NCBI GenBank assembly: GCA_938023735.1
Contig: CALJDK010000155.1
Coordinates: 1 to 51,534 of the forward strand
Length of the DNA: 51,534 nt
DNA from: an uncultured Acidimicrobiales bacterium
GTDB lineage: Bacteria; Actinomycetota; Acidimicrobiia; Acidimicrobiales; SHLQ01
Reading direction: 5' to 3'
Part shown: in pieces, positions 24,769 through 33,068 of the stretch
Layout of the letters: each line of letters starts with the position of its first letter
Position numbering within the stretch: position 1 is the first letter of the stretch
Position numbers and translations under genes: made by a program
The notes under the pieces: generated by a model
What the model was told of the DNA's origin: nothing
Seen by the model: the letters and a program-made list of their open reading frames with translations, nothing else
Database searches by the model: none

Positions 24769-25260
24769 GTGGCTACAGCCCCTTCACTCGACACCAAACT
24801 CAACCCGCTCGTCGGCGACGCACGCCCTCTGAGCGACTGGCTTACGACCTTTCCTCTGATTCTGGGCGTCATCGACCCCTACACCCACGAAAGTGGTTGG
24901 CTCCTCGATACCTTTGCCCGGATCTTCCATCACTTCGGCGGCTCAGACGCCCGGGTTTCGTGGCTGGTCACCTCCAACGAGGACGGTGCCAAGAAGTTTC
25001 TTGGCCCACTGGCCGAGCAGTACCTCACGTTCTCCGATCCTGACCGCACGATGGTGAAGAACCTCGAACTCGATACATTGCCGGCGCTTGTCGTGATCAA
25101 ACAAGACGGCTCAATCGTGGCGGCAGCCGAAGGATGGGATCCCGCAACTTGGCGACCTGTCACCGAAATGCTGGCATCGCTTACCCACTGGAGTCGGCCA
25201 ACCATTCCCTCCGATGGCGATCCTGTGCCGTACCCCGGCACCCCTGCGCTAGGCACCTGA
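24769..25260 (+). CDS. Thioredoxin-fold protein without cysteines
   Basis: A 163-residue protein with a thioredoxin-like layout: PLILGVIDPYTHESGWLLDTFARIF where the active site would be, VSWLVTSNEDGAKKFL, then the cis-proline loop LELDTLPALVVIKQDGSIVAAAEGWDPATW. There is no cysteine anywhere, so it cannot be a redox thioredoxin. The start is GTG at 24769; the frame is open further upstream but overlaps the neighbouring promoter and gene. It is followed 76 bases later by fumarase on the same strand. Role unknown. Confidence 0.75.
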   Translation: MATAPSLDTKLNPLVGDARPLSDWLTTFPLILGVIDPYTHESGWLLDTFARIFHHFGGSDARVSWLVTSNEDGAKKFLGPLAEQYLTFSDPDRTMVKNLELDTLPALVVIKQDGSIVAAAEGWDPATWRPVTEMLASLTHWSRPTIPSDGDPVPYPGTPALGT

Positions 25261-25336
25261 TCCACCACCAATCCACTGCGCTGCGGGTCGGTACTCGGGC
25301 GCGGTAAATCGGTCGCCCGTGGGATAGCTTCGGGCC

Positions 25337-26968
25337 ATGGCAGAGTTTTCCTACACCGACCTTCTCCCCATTGGCGACGACGACACCGAGTATCGCCTCG
25401 TCACCACCGACGGCGTGTCGGTCGTCGATCTCGGCGGGCACAGCTTCGTCAAGGTCGAGCCCGAGGCGCTGCAACTTCTGGCCGGCGAAGCCATGCGCGA
25501 TATTGCGCACTATCTCCGCACCTCTCACCTTGAGAAGTTGGCGTCGATTCTCAGCGACGACGAAGCATCGGCCAACGACAAGTTCGTCGCAACCGAACTA
25601 CTGAAGAACGCGTCTATCGCCGCCGCCGGTGTGCTGCCGATGTGCCAGGACACCGGCACCGCCATCGTGATGGGCAAGAAGGGCCAGAACGTCCTTACCG
25701 GTTTCGACGATGCCGAAGCGCTCTCGCGAGGCATCTACGACACCTACCAGACCTCGAACCTTCGCTACTCGCAACTGTCGCCGGTTTCGATGTTCGAAGA
25801 GAAGAACACCGCCAACAACCTGCCCGCTCAGATCGAGCTGTACGCCGACCAGGGCGATGCCTACAAGTTCCTTTTCATGGCCAAGGGTGGCGGCTCGGCA
25901 AACAAGAGCTTCCTGTTTCAGGAAACGAAAGCGCTGCTTAATCCGGCCAGCCTTACAGCGTTCCTCGAAGAGAAGATGCGCAAGCTCGGCACCGCCGCGT
26001 GCCCGCCTTACCACCTCGGCGTGGTTATCGGCGGAACATCGGGCGAGTACACGTTGAAGACCGCAAAGTATGCGTCGGCACATTATCTCGACTCGCTCCC
26101 CACCGAGGGCGGCCTGGGTGGCAACGGCTACCGCGACGTCGAATGGGAAGAGAAGATTCTCGAACAGAGCCGCAACATCGGAATCGGCGCGCAGTTTGGC
26201 GGCAAGTACTTCCTGCACGACGTGCGGGTTATCCGACTCCCCCGCCACGGTGCGTCGAACCCGGTGGGTATTGCCGTGTCGTGCTCAGCCGACCGGCAGG
26301 CCAAGGCAAAGATCACCGGCGAAGGTATCTTCCTCGAGCAACTCGAGACCGACCCGGCCCGGTTCATGCCCGAACCCACCGAAGCCGATTTGTCGGGCGA
26401 GGTGGTGCAGATCGACATCAACCAGCCGATGGACGAGATTCGTAACACGCTCACTAAGTATCCGGTGAAGACCCGAGTGTCGCTGTCGGGAACCCTCGTC
26501 GTGGCCCGCGATATTGCGCACGCCAAAATCAAAGACCTCGTCGATTCGGGTGCCGAGATGCCCGAGTACTTCCGCGAGTACCCCGTCTATTACGCCGGGC
26601 CGGCCAAGACCCCCGAAGGATACGCGTCGGGCTCGTTTGGCCCTACCACCGCATCGCGCATGGATCCGTACGTCGATGAGTTCCAGGCCATCGGCGGCTC
26701 GATGGTCATGCTCGCCAAAGGCAACCGCTCGCAGCAGGTCACCGATGCATGCGCAAAGCACGGCGGTTTCTACCTGGGAAGCATCGGCGGCCCGGCGGCT
26801 CGGCTCGCCAAGGACTCCATCAAAAAGATCGAGGTCCTCGACTACGAAGAACTCGGTATGGAAGCCGTTTGGCGGATCGAAGTCGAGAACTTCCCCGCCT
26901 TCATCGTGGTCGATGACAAGGGCAACGACTTCTTCGCTGAGGTAACAACGCCAGTCGCAATCTCCTAG
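25337..26968 (+). CDS. fumA: Class I (iron-sulfur) fumarate hydratase
   Basis: A 543-residue single-chain class I fumarase interconverting fumarate and malate in the TCA cycle. The alpha-type half carries [18 protein letters not shown] and [36 protein letters not shown] supplies the probable third [4Fe-4S] cysteine. The beta-type half includes [46 protein letters not shown] and [15 protein letters not shown]. Both halves are fused, as in FumA/FumB. No class II fumC is visible. It is followed 22 bases later by the P450 gene. Confidence 0.95.
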   Translation: MAEFSYTDLLPIGDDDTEYRLVTTDGVSVVDLGGHSFVKVEPEALQLLAGEAMRDIAHYLRTSHLEKLASILSDDEASANDKFVATELLKNASIAAAGVLPMCQDTGTAIVMGKKGQNVLTGFDDAEALSRGIYDTYQTSNLRYSQLSPVSMFEEKNTANNLPAQIELYADQGDAYKFLFMAKGGGSANKSFLFQETKALLNPASLTAFLEEKMRKLGTAACPPYHLGVVIGGTSGEYTLKTAKYASAHYLDSLPTEGGLGGNGYRDVEWEEKILEQSRNIGIGAQFGGKYFLHDVRVIRLPRHGASNPVGIAVSCSADRQAKAKITGEGIFLEQLETDPARFMPEPTEADLSGEVVQIDINQPMDEIRNTLTKYPVKTRVSLSGTLVVARDIAHAKIKDLVDSGAEMPEYFREYPVYYAGPAKTPEGYASGSFGPTTASRMDPYVDEFQAIGGSMVMLAKGNRSQQVTDACAKHGGFYLGSIGGPAARLAKDSIKKIEVLDYEELGMEAVWRIEVENFPAFIVVDDKGNDFFAEVTTPVAIS

Positions 26969-26990
26969 CCCGAAGGGGTACGGTCCGGCC

Positions 26991-28211
26991 ATGGCTCTCG
27001 ACCCTGCGACCCTCGCAACCGACGAGTATCGGCGGAATCCTGCGCCGGTCTGGGCGCAGATGCGCGATGAACATCCGCTCTTCCACGACACCGCCGCCGA
27101 CATCTGGTGGCTCACCCGCTACGACGATGTCGCCGCAGTGTTTGCCGACTACGAGACCTACTCGGCTTCGACCTATGAGCTTTCGACCGGCAAGGTCATT
27201 GGCCCCACGCTGATCTCCCGTGATGACCACGGCCATGTGGTGCGACGCAAGATCGTCGCACCAGATTTCGTGGGGAACCGACTGGCCGCATACGGCGACG
27301 AAATCAAACGGTGCGCGTCCGAACTTATCGACCAATTCGTCGACAACGGTGTGGTCGACTTGGTTGCCCAGTTCAGCGCCCGGCTTCCCGTCGACGTCAT
27401 CGCCTCGATGCTCGGTATGGTCGGCGACGGCGATCTGTTTCGCCGATGGGTGACCGAGCTCATCCAAGGATTGTCTCCCGACCCGGAGCTGCGCAAGAAG
27501 GGCATCGAAGCCCACCAGGCGTTCTGTGCACACATCGCTCCGGCGCTTCAAAACGTCGACGATCCGGCCCGCATGGATCACATTGCAAAGATCGCCCGAG
27601 CCGAGGTTGAAGGCCATCGCCTCGACGCCGAAGAGGTCACTGCATTCTGCGGCCTGCTGTTCATCGCTGGCGGAGAAACGACCGACAAAGCCATCGCAAA
27701 CATGTGGTGGAACCTTCTCCAACAACCGGATCTCTTCGCCGAGGTTCTGGCCAACCCATCGCTTTGGGACGCGGCATTCAGCGAAACGATGCGACACACC
27801 CCTCCAGTGATCAGCGAGGATCGGTTCACCACCGCTCCAGTCGAGTGGTACGGGGTCGAGTTGCCGGTAGGCGCGCGGGTTCGGGTGTGTATGGGCGCTG
27901 CACATCGAGACGCAACGGTCTTCTCCGATGTCGACACTTTCAACCCCCATCGAACCGATCTTCATCTTGGCAAGGAGCTTCGGTCAGGCGGATCAACTGA
28001 CGACGGTCGGGCCGGACACCTCGGATTCGGTCTCGCAAAGCACTTCTGCATCGGCTACGAGTTGGCCCGTACCGAAGCGATTGTGGGTTCACGACTCATC
28101 ACCGAACGCTGCACCAACATCGCCCTGGCACCGGCGTCCAGCCCAGCGCCAATCATTCAAGGCAACGCATTTCAGGCCGTGACCGAACTCCACCTAAGTT
28201 TCGACAGATGA
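26991..28211 (+). CDS. Cytochrome P450
   Basis: A 406-residue soluble bacterial P450. The I-helix oxygen-activation motif is FIAGGETTDKA, the ExxR motif is SETMR, and the heme-thiolate loop is FGLAKHFCIGYELAR with the Cys ligand near residue 354. In the heme loop, the position before His that is often Gly or Arg is Lys. Length is normal. It overlaps the downstream LLM oxidoreductase gene by 4 bases (ATGA), so the two are probably made together. No ferredoxin gene is adjacent. Substrate cannot be inferred. Confidence 0.95.
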   Translation: MALDPATLATDEYRRNPAPVWAQMRDEHPLFHDTAADIWWLTRYDDVAAVFADYETYSASTYELSTGKVIGPTLISRDDHGHVVRRKIVAPDFVGNRLAAYGDEIKRCASELIDQFVDNGVVDLVAQFSARLPVDVIASMLGMVGDGDLFRRWVTELIQGLSPDPELRKKGIEAHQAFCAHIAPALQNVDDPARMDHIAKIARAEVEGHRLDAEEVTAFCGLLFIAGGETTDKAIANMWWNLLQQPDLFAEVLANPSLWDAAFSETMRHTPPVISEDRFTTAPVEWYGVELPVGARVRVCMGAAHRDATVFSDVDTFNPHRTDLHLGKELRSGGSTDDGRAGHLGFGLAKHFCIGYELARTEAIVGSRLITERCTNIALAPASSPAPIIQGNAFQAVTELHLSFDR

Positions 28212-29104
28212 AGATTCGCATTGGTTATGGACTCGGCGGTCATGCCTCGGTAAACGATCAGGAGCAGTTTGCTCACATCGTCGACGAGCTCGAGCGGCTT
28301 CGCTTCGATTCGCTTTGGGTGAGCGAGCGGGTCGAGAACAACACGCTCGATCCCATGGTGGCGATGACCTTTGCAGCGGCTCGTACAACCAAACTCAAGT
28401 TTGGTCCGGCGGTCATGGTTCTACCCGGGCGCAACCCCGTGCTGCTGGCCAAGGCCATCGCCAGCCTCGACCGGGTTTCGAATGGTCGGGTCCTCCCAGC
28501 CTTTGGTTTGGGCAGCCCCCATGCGGCGGAGTTTCAGGCGTTCGGCGTCGAACGCACCGACCGCGCCCCATGGTTCAACGAAGCGCTTCCGCTGCTGCGG
28601 CGGCTCTGGGAGGAAGAATCGGTCACCCATCACGGCGAGCGGTTCCACCTCGACGAGGTCAGCGTGTACCCGAAGCCGGTACAGGACCCCATCGAAGTGT
28701 GGTTGGGTGGTGCAGCCAAGTCCGAGTTGCGGCGGTGCGGTCGTCTTGGCGACGGTTGGATGCCATCGTTCTGCACACCCGATATCGCCGCCGAGGGCAT
28801 GGCCGTCGTCAACCAGGCCGCCGAGGAAGTCGAGCGCGAGATCGACGATGAGCACTTTGGCGTACTGCTCCCCTACGTGCACGGCGAGGTTCCCGATCAG
28901 CTGGCCGCAATCATCAAAGCCCGCCAGCCCGAGGCCGCCGTCGGCGACATCATCAGCACCAACGTTGATGAACTCCACGGCCTCATCGATCGGTTCGTCG
29001 ACAAAGGCTTCTCAAAGTTCATCGTCTTCGCCATCGACGAACCAGCCAACTGGACCGAAGATCTCGAACACGTAGCCGACCGCCTGCTACCCCTTCAGAA
29101 CTGA
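28208..29104 (+). CDS. LLM-class flavin/F420-dependent oxidoreductase
   Basis: A 298-residue luciferase-like TIM-barrel protein. It shows RFDSLWVSERVENNTLDPMVAMTFAAARTTKLKFGPAVMVLPGRNPVLLAKAIAS split over the first barrel strands, GRVLPAFGLGSPHAAEFQAFG, and PIEVWLGGAAKSELRRCGRLGDGW. These match actinobacterial LLM enzymes, many of which use coenzyme F420. Translational coupling to the P450 suggests one pathway, perhaps sterol, terpenoid or xenobiotic metabolism. Cofactor and substrate are inferred. Confidence 0.92.
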   Translation: MKIRIGYGLGGHASVNDQEQFAHIVDELERLRFDSLWVSERVENNTLDPMVAMTFAAARTTKLKFGPAVMVLPGRNPVLLAKAIASLDRVSNGRVLPAFGLGSPHAAEFQAFGVERTDRAPWFNEALPLLRRLWEEESVTHHGERFHLDEVSVYPKPVQDPIEVWLGGAAKSELRRCGRLGDGWMPSFCTPDIAAEGMAVVNQAAEEVEREIDDEHFGVLLPYVHGEVPDQLAAIIKARQPEAAVGDIISTNVDELHGLIDRFVDKGFSKFIVFAIDEPANWTEDLEHVADRLLPLQN

Positions 29105-29133
29105 CGCCCAGCGAACGGGCAAGCTCTTGTGCC

Positions 29134-29226
29134 GGGAATAGAGCGGATAGGTCAGATTTCGAGTTTGCAGACCGCTCTATTCCATTGGCTGGCCCATTGG
29201 CCTCCGGCCAATCCGCGCAGCCCCCG
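29134..29226 (+). repeat. Dispersed palindromic repeat, copy 3 (full form)
   Basis: Perfect 12-bp arms GGAATAGAGCGG (29135-29146) and CCGCTCTATTCC (29172-29183) are followed by the second palindrome, with inner arms ATTGGCC/GGCCAAT around TCC. It matches copy 2 at 87 of 93 positions. The outer arm of the second palindrome is damaged here (TTGGCTG instead of GGGGCTG). It lies between the convergent LLM and Dabb genes, ending 7 bases before the Dabb stop codon. Confidence 0.92.
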
Positions 29227-29232
29227 TCATGG

Positions 29233-29535
29233 CTAGCTGATTTCGTACTGCACAGCGGCTCGGGCCGAAATGTTGGGCTTGATGAGGTCGGCGATGAGGG
29301 CGACGTGGCCGGGGTCGGTTGCGTAGGTCTGGTAGTCGTCGACGTTCGCGAAGTCGCCGACCACGACGTAGTCCCAGTTGCCGTCGCTCACGCCGGCATC
29401 GGGTCCGTGCTTGTACGCCTGCGTTGCGGGCAGATCGGCAAGCCGGTCAAGACCGGCAGAAATTGCGGCCTTGGTGTCGTCACTCACGCCATCTTCAGAC
29501 CAACGAAACATCACCACGTGTCGAAACATGGCCAC
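29233..29535 (-). CDS. Dabb (stress-responsive alpha/beta barrel) family protein
   Basis: A 100-residue protein forming one Dabb domain: FRHVVMFRWSEDGVSDDTKAAISAGLDRLADLP, then DYVVVGDFANVDDYQTYATDPGHVALIADLIKP. Members are small dimeric ferredoxin-like barrels, some acting as cyclases or monooxygenase-like enzymes, most uncharacterised. ATG codons at 29535 and 29529 are both possible starts. It is not obviously in an operon. Confidence 0.9.
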   Translation of the reverse strand: MAMFRHVVMFRWSEDGVSDDTKAAISAGLDRLADLPATQAYKHGPDAGVSDGNWDYVVVGDFANVDDYQTYATDPGHVALIADLIKPNISARAAVQYEIS

Positions 29536-29562
29536 ACCCTACGCCGATCTACCCACCAAGCT

Positions 29563-29632
29563 GACACTCGTGTCTGACACCTGTGTCGCGATATGGCAAA
29601 CCGCGACACTCGTGTCTGACACCTGTGTCGCG
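29563..29632. repeat. Duplicated 28-bp palindrome-containing repeat
   Basis: Two identical 28-base copies occupy 29563-29590 and 29605-29632. Each contains the palindrome GTGTCTGACAC. The second copy is also bounded by the inverted arms CGCGACAC (29602-29609) and GTGTCGCG (29625-29632). The second copy ends exactly at the base before the stop codon of the lipoprotein gene on the minus strand. Its core GTCTGACAC is the complement of the unit core GTGTCAGAC in the array at the right end of the window. Confidence 0.88.
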
Positions 29633-30322
29633 TTATCGAAGCAACGACTCGCTGAGGGTTACGCCGCAGGCGTTTGTTGCGTCGTAGGCGAGGGCTACGT
29701 ATCGCTGCGGGGGTTGATTGGTTTTGCCGCTCAACCCTCGGCGAAGGACACGGTTCATGGGAACCGGATTCACACCGCTGGTGCGGACATACTCGACGAT
29801 GCAGTCAACCTCGTTCGAGCTGAGATTGGTGGCGTTGCGTACTAGACCACGAAACGAATTGAGCGCTCGACGCCGCGCCCGATGATCAGAGTCCTCTGAC
29901 TCCAGATCCTCGACCGTGCTCGTCGGATCCTCGGCATCTGGTTGTTCGGCTGGTGGGTCTGGAGCACGGTGAGCGAGATGATCTTGCTCGTCAGCCATCT
30001 CGTCAGGCGTCTCGTCAGCCTTCGCATCGACGCGGGTCGCGGGCTCATTGGCGGGTTCGTCGACCGGCTCGGAAGCTGGATTGTCGATCGACTCAGCGGT
30101 GTAGGCGAGTCCTTCGCTGGGAGAAGTACCACTCGACGGACGGTCGGACTCGGCTCGGGTTTCCTCTGCAGCTTCGAGGTTGATCGGGACACCCTCGTAG
30201 CGCACTTCGAGAGACTCGTGACCCTCTTCGTATCCACAGGACGCCAGCACGACGCACAGTAAAAGAAAGAGTGCGATCGACCTTGCACGAACGGTGTTTC
30301 GATCGGTTCCCGCGGCGCGCAT
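29633..30322 (-). CDS. Acidic lipoprotein of unknown function
   Basis: A 229-residue predicted lipoprotein. The signal segment ALFLLLCVVLASC ends at Cys29. Residues about 50-150 are a low-complexity linker rich in Glu, Asp, Pro, Ser and Ala (EPVDEPANEPATRVDAKADE). A small C-terminal region, residues 155-229, has two cysteines (VDCIVEYVR and TNACGVTL) that may pair. I recognise no family. It is followed upstream on the same strand by the HELVH peptidase gene, 69 bases away, so the two may share a transcript. Confidence 0.7.
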   Translation of the reverse strand: MRAAGTDRNTVRARSIALFLLLCVVLASCGYEEGHESLEVRYEGVPINLEAAEETRAESDRPSSGTSPSEGLAYTAESIDNPASEPVDEPANEPATRVDAKADETPDEMADEQDHLAHRAPDPPAEQPDAEDPTSTVEDLESEDSDHRARRRALNSFRGLVRNATNLSSNEVDCIVEYVRTSGVNPVPMNRVLRRGLSGKTNQPPQRYVALAYDATNACGVTLSESLLR

Positions 30323-30390
30323 CGATGTCTCATCGACACCGGCCTTCGCTACCTTAAATCGATCGCGTTCGAAATGGTTTTAGGCCAGGC

Positions 30391-31797
30391 CTACCTGCCG
30401 GTGCAGGCGGTCATGCGGGCCAGGTCGTCGCTGGTCTTCTCGGCCGATGCCCGGTCGCCTCGACTGTCGGTCCACTTCTCCATCACATCGACCAGCTCAT
30501 CGATGTCGGCGGAATCTTCGAGAAGGACATCGACTCGAATGCACGTGTTGTCGCCGTCCTCCCAAACGACAAACCAGTCGCCTTCCCAGCCATCGAGGGC
30601 GCGCTTGGCATCGTCACCCGAGGTGCTCTCAAAAATCGTCTGAAACACCAGCGGACCGAAAACACCTTGCTCGACCACATCGCCATCGGCCGGCGGGGGC
30701 GACACCGATTCGAGCGGATCGAGATCGACGAACCGCTCCGGCCGAAGTACCTGCTCGGAGGTGGTTGGGGGCTCTTCCAGGGCTTCGTTGATTCGGTCCT
30801 CGCCGCCTTCGTCATCGAGAACTCCCACCAGCACCTCGCCAAACTCGTACGGGGCAAGCTGCAGGTTGATGTATTCAAAGGTGATCTTGCTGAAGTCGAG
30901 ATCCATGCTCAGTGAAGCTTGGAGTTCATCGGCGGCAAGCTGGGCCAACTCGTCGGCCGAGAGGGTGTCTTTCCACGCGTTCTCTACCCGCCGAGCGTTT
31001 CCTTCAACAATCGCTGAGAACCCGGTGGAGATCTCGTCATCGCGGTCGTCGTATTCGGGACGGTACAGGTCGAAATGTTGATCGTCGATTGCGTGCACCA
31101 GCTCGTGAACGATGATGGTTTTGAGAAGCACGGTAATCTCGCCGCCGCGCACGACAAGCTCTTTGTCTTCGGGGTTGTAGTAACCAAACACGCCAGCAGA
31201 ACCGAAGGCATAGGTTGCATCGAGCAGCGTTACCCCCGGTGGGAGGATGCCGAGCGCTTGGTTGATACCGGTAAACAGGTCGAGCTCTTCTCGGTCCTCC
31301 TCCACGCTTTCGTCGATGAGTGCGTTGTAGCGATCGACGAAAGCATCGTCATCAAGCTGGAGGACCTCGACTGGCTCGAGAAACTCAAGCTCGCGTTCGG
31401 CTTCGACAAACGCGCTGAGCTCTTCGATAAGCGCATCGAACTCGGCCGTCTCGGAGGGGTCGTCTTCGCCAACGATTCCACCTGACGCATCTTCAGGCTC
31501 TTCGTCGCTCTCATCGGCGCTGCCACCCGAATCATCGTCGGACCCACCGCCGGACCCTGAACCGCCATCGGTATCCGGGTCCGCCGGAATGACCTCGCCG
31601 TTCTCGCCGGTGGTGAAGACGGGCGAGTTGTCGGCCGCGACGCTCCACAGCAGCCAGGCCAACAAGGCAGCGGCGAGGGCCGTACCAAAGCCGGCAAGCA
31701 CCAGCTTGCGCGAACTCGGCGTACCCGAGACCGATGCCATCGGCTGGGACTGCGGATCGATTGTTGGCGGATTGATCGGGGCCCACGGCTCAGTCAT
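30391..31797 (-). CDS. Membrane-anchored HELVH zinc metallopeptidase-like protein
   Basis: A 468-residue protein with a Pro-rich cytoplasmic N-terminus, one transmembrane helix (residues about 32-53, ending LLAWLLWSV), then an acidic Gly/Ser/Asp linker to about residue 115. The extracellular domain carries HELVHAIDDQHFDL with HELVH at residues 231-235 and a downstream EGNARRVE that could give the third zinc ligand. This is a gluzincin-like pattern. ACTG near the C-terminus and NTCIRVD hold two cysteines. I do not recognise a characterised homolog. Protease activity is a prediction from the motif. Confidence 0.8.
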   Translation of the reverse strand: MTEPWAPINPPTIDPQSQPMASVSGTPSSRKLVLAGFGTALAAALLAWLLWSVAADNSPVFTTGENGEVIPADPDTDGGSGSGGGSDDDSGGSADESDEEPEDASGGIVGEDDPSETAEFDALIEELSAFVEAERELEFLEPVEVLQLDDDAFVDRYNALIDESVEEDREELDLFTGINQALGILPPGVTLLDATYAFGSAGVFGYYNPEDKELVVRGGEITVLLKTIIVHELVHAIDDQHFDLYRPEYDDRDDEISTGFSAIVEGNARRVENAWKDTLSADELAQLAADELQASLSMDLDFSKITFEYINLQLAPYEFGEVLVGVLDDEGGEDRINEALEEPPTTSEQVLRPERFVDLDPLESVSPPPADGDVVEQGVFGPLVFQTIFESTSGDDAKRALDGWEGDWFVVWEDGDNTCIRVDVLLEDSADIDELVDVMEKWTDSRGDRASAEKTSDDLARMTACTGR

Positions 31798-31842
31798 GAA
31801 GCACCTAGAGTACCGGTGCTCAAAGCCAAAGGGGCTGCAGGA

Positions 31843-33012
31843 CTAGACCGCGTCGAGTGCCGTTTGAAGATCGTTGAGCAGATCCGACGCCGACTCGATG
31901 CCAACCGACAACCGCAACAGCGAGTCGGGCACCTCAAGTGGCGACCCGGCCGCCGAAAGGTGCGTCATTGCGCCAGGGTGTTCGATGAGCGATTCGACGG
32001 CCCCGAGCGATTCGGCCAGCGTAAACACGGTGGTCGATTTGGCCAGCTCCATCGCCGCAGCCTTCCCGGCCGCCAGCTCGAAGGACACCATCGCCCCGAA
32101 CCGGCTCATCTGACTCTTGGCGATCTCGTGACCGGGGTGGTCGGCGACGCCGGGGTAGCGAACACGCGACACTGCGGGGTGCGCCTGGAGAAGTTCGACA
32201 ATCTTCTCGGCGTTGTCGGTAGCTCGGTCCATACGGATCGCCAAGGTCTTGATGCCTCGAAGGGTAAGGAAGCAGTCCATCGGGCCCGGTACCGCTCCGG
32301 CGCCGTTCTGGATGAAGCCGAGCCGGGCATCGATGTCTTCGCTGTTGGTTGCGACGAAACCGCCGACGACATCGCTATGTCCGCCGAGATATTTGGTTAC
32401 CGAATGGGTGACGATGTCGGCACCGTGACGGAGCGGCTGCTGGAGGTACGGCGTGGCGAACGTGTTGTCGACGACGCAAAGACCGTCGTTGGCATGCGCG
32501 ACATCGGCGATGGCACGAATGTCGAACACGGTGAGCAGCGGGTTGGTTGGGGTTTCCAGCCACACCAGTTTGGTGTTGGGCTGCCAGGCCGCAGCCAACG
32601 CCTCGGGATCGGTGAGGTCGACAGCCGAGTAGTCGATTCCCGCCTCGCCGTACACCCGTGAAATCAGGCGAAAGGTGCCGCCGTACGCGTCGTCGCCAAG
32701 GATGAGATGGTCGCCCGGCCGCAGATACCGAAGGATGGCATCGGTGGCCGACATTCCGCTGGCAAAGGACCGACCGAAGCGACCCTCCTCGAGCGATGCC
32801 AGACACTCTTCGAGCGCTCGCCGAGTGGGGTTGCCGGTTCGCGAATACTCGAACCCTTTGTGCTCACCAACCGCTTCCTGAGCAAAGGTGGTGCTCTGGT
32901 GGATCGGCATGGTGACCGCACCGGTTTGGGGATCGTGGGGTTGTCCCGCCCGGATCGCCCGGGTCTCGAAGCCGAAGCCTTCTGGGTTAGCGAAGGGATC
33001 AAGGTCGCTCAC
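31843..33012 (-). CDS. metB: Cys/Met metabolism PLP enzyme (cystathionine gamma-synthase/gamma-lyase)
   Basis: A 389-residue fold-type I PLP enzyme. The Schiff-base lysine is in THSVTKYLGGHSDVVGG; cofactor contacts include YSRTGNPTRRALE, FASGMSATDAIL and ETPTNPLL. It lies 56 bases after cbs on the same strand. With cystathionine beta-synthase present, it could act as cystathionine gamma-lyase in reverse transsulfuration or as gamma-synthase in methionine synthesis; sequence alone does not decide. The gene symbol follows the actinobacterial neighbour naming. Confidence 0.9.
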   Translation of the reverse strand: MSDLDPFANPEGFGFETRAIRAGQPHDPQTGAVTMPIHQSTTFAQEAVGEHKGFEYSRTGNPTRRALEECLASLEEGRFGRSFASGMSATDAILRYLRPGDHLILGDDAYGGTFRLISRVYGEAGIDYSAVDLTDPEALAAAWQPNTKLVWLETPTNPLLTVFDIRAIADVAHANDGLCVVDNTFATPYLQQPLRHGADIVTHSVTKYLGGHSDVVGGFVATNSEDIDARLGFIQNGAGAVPGPMDCFLTLRGIKTLAIRMDRATDNAEKIVELLQAHPAVSRVRYPGVADHPGHEIAKSQMSRFGAMVSFELAAGKAAAMELAKSTTVFTLAESLGAVESLIEHPGAMTHLSAAGSPLEVPDSLLRLSVGIESASDLLNDLQTALDAV

Positions 33013-33068
33013 GGGCGCTCACTCTCGTCTGGTACTCGTCTTTGGGACCCGCAATTGGGACCGACGGA

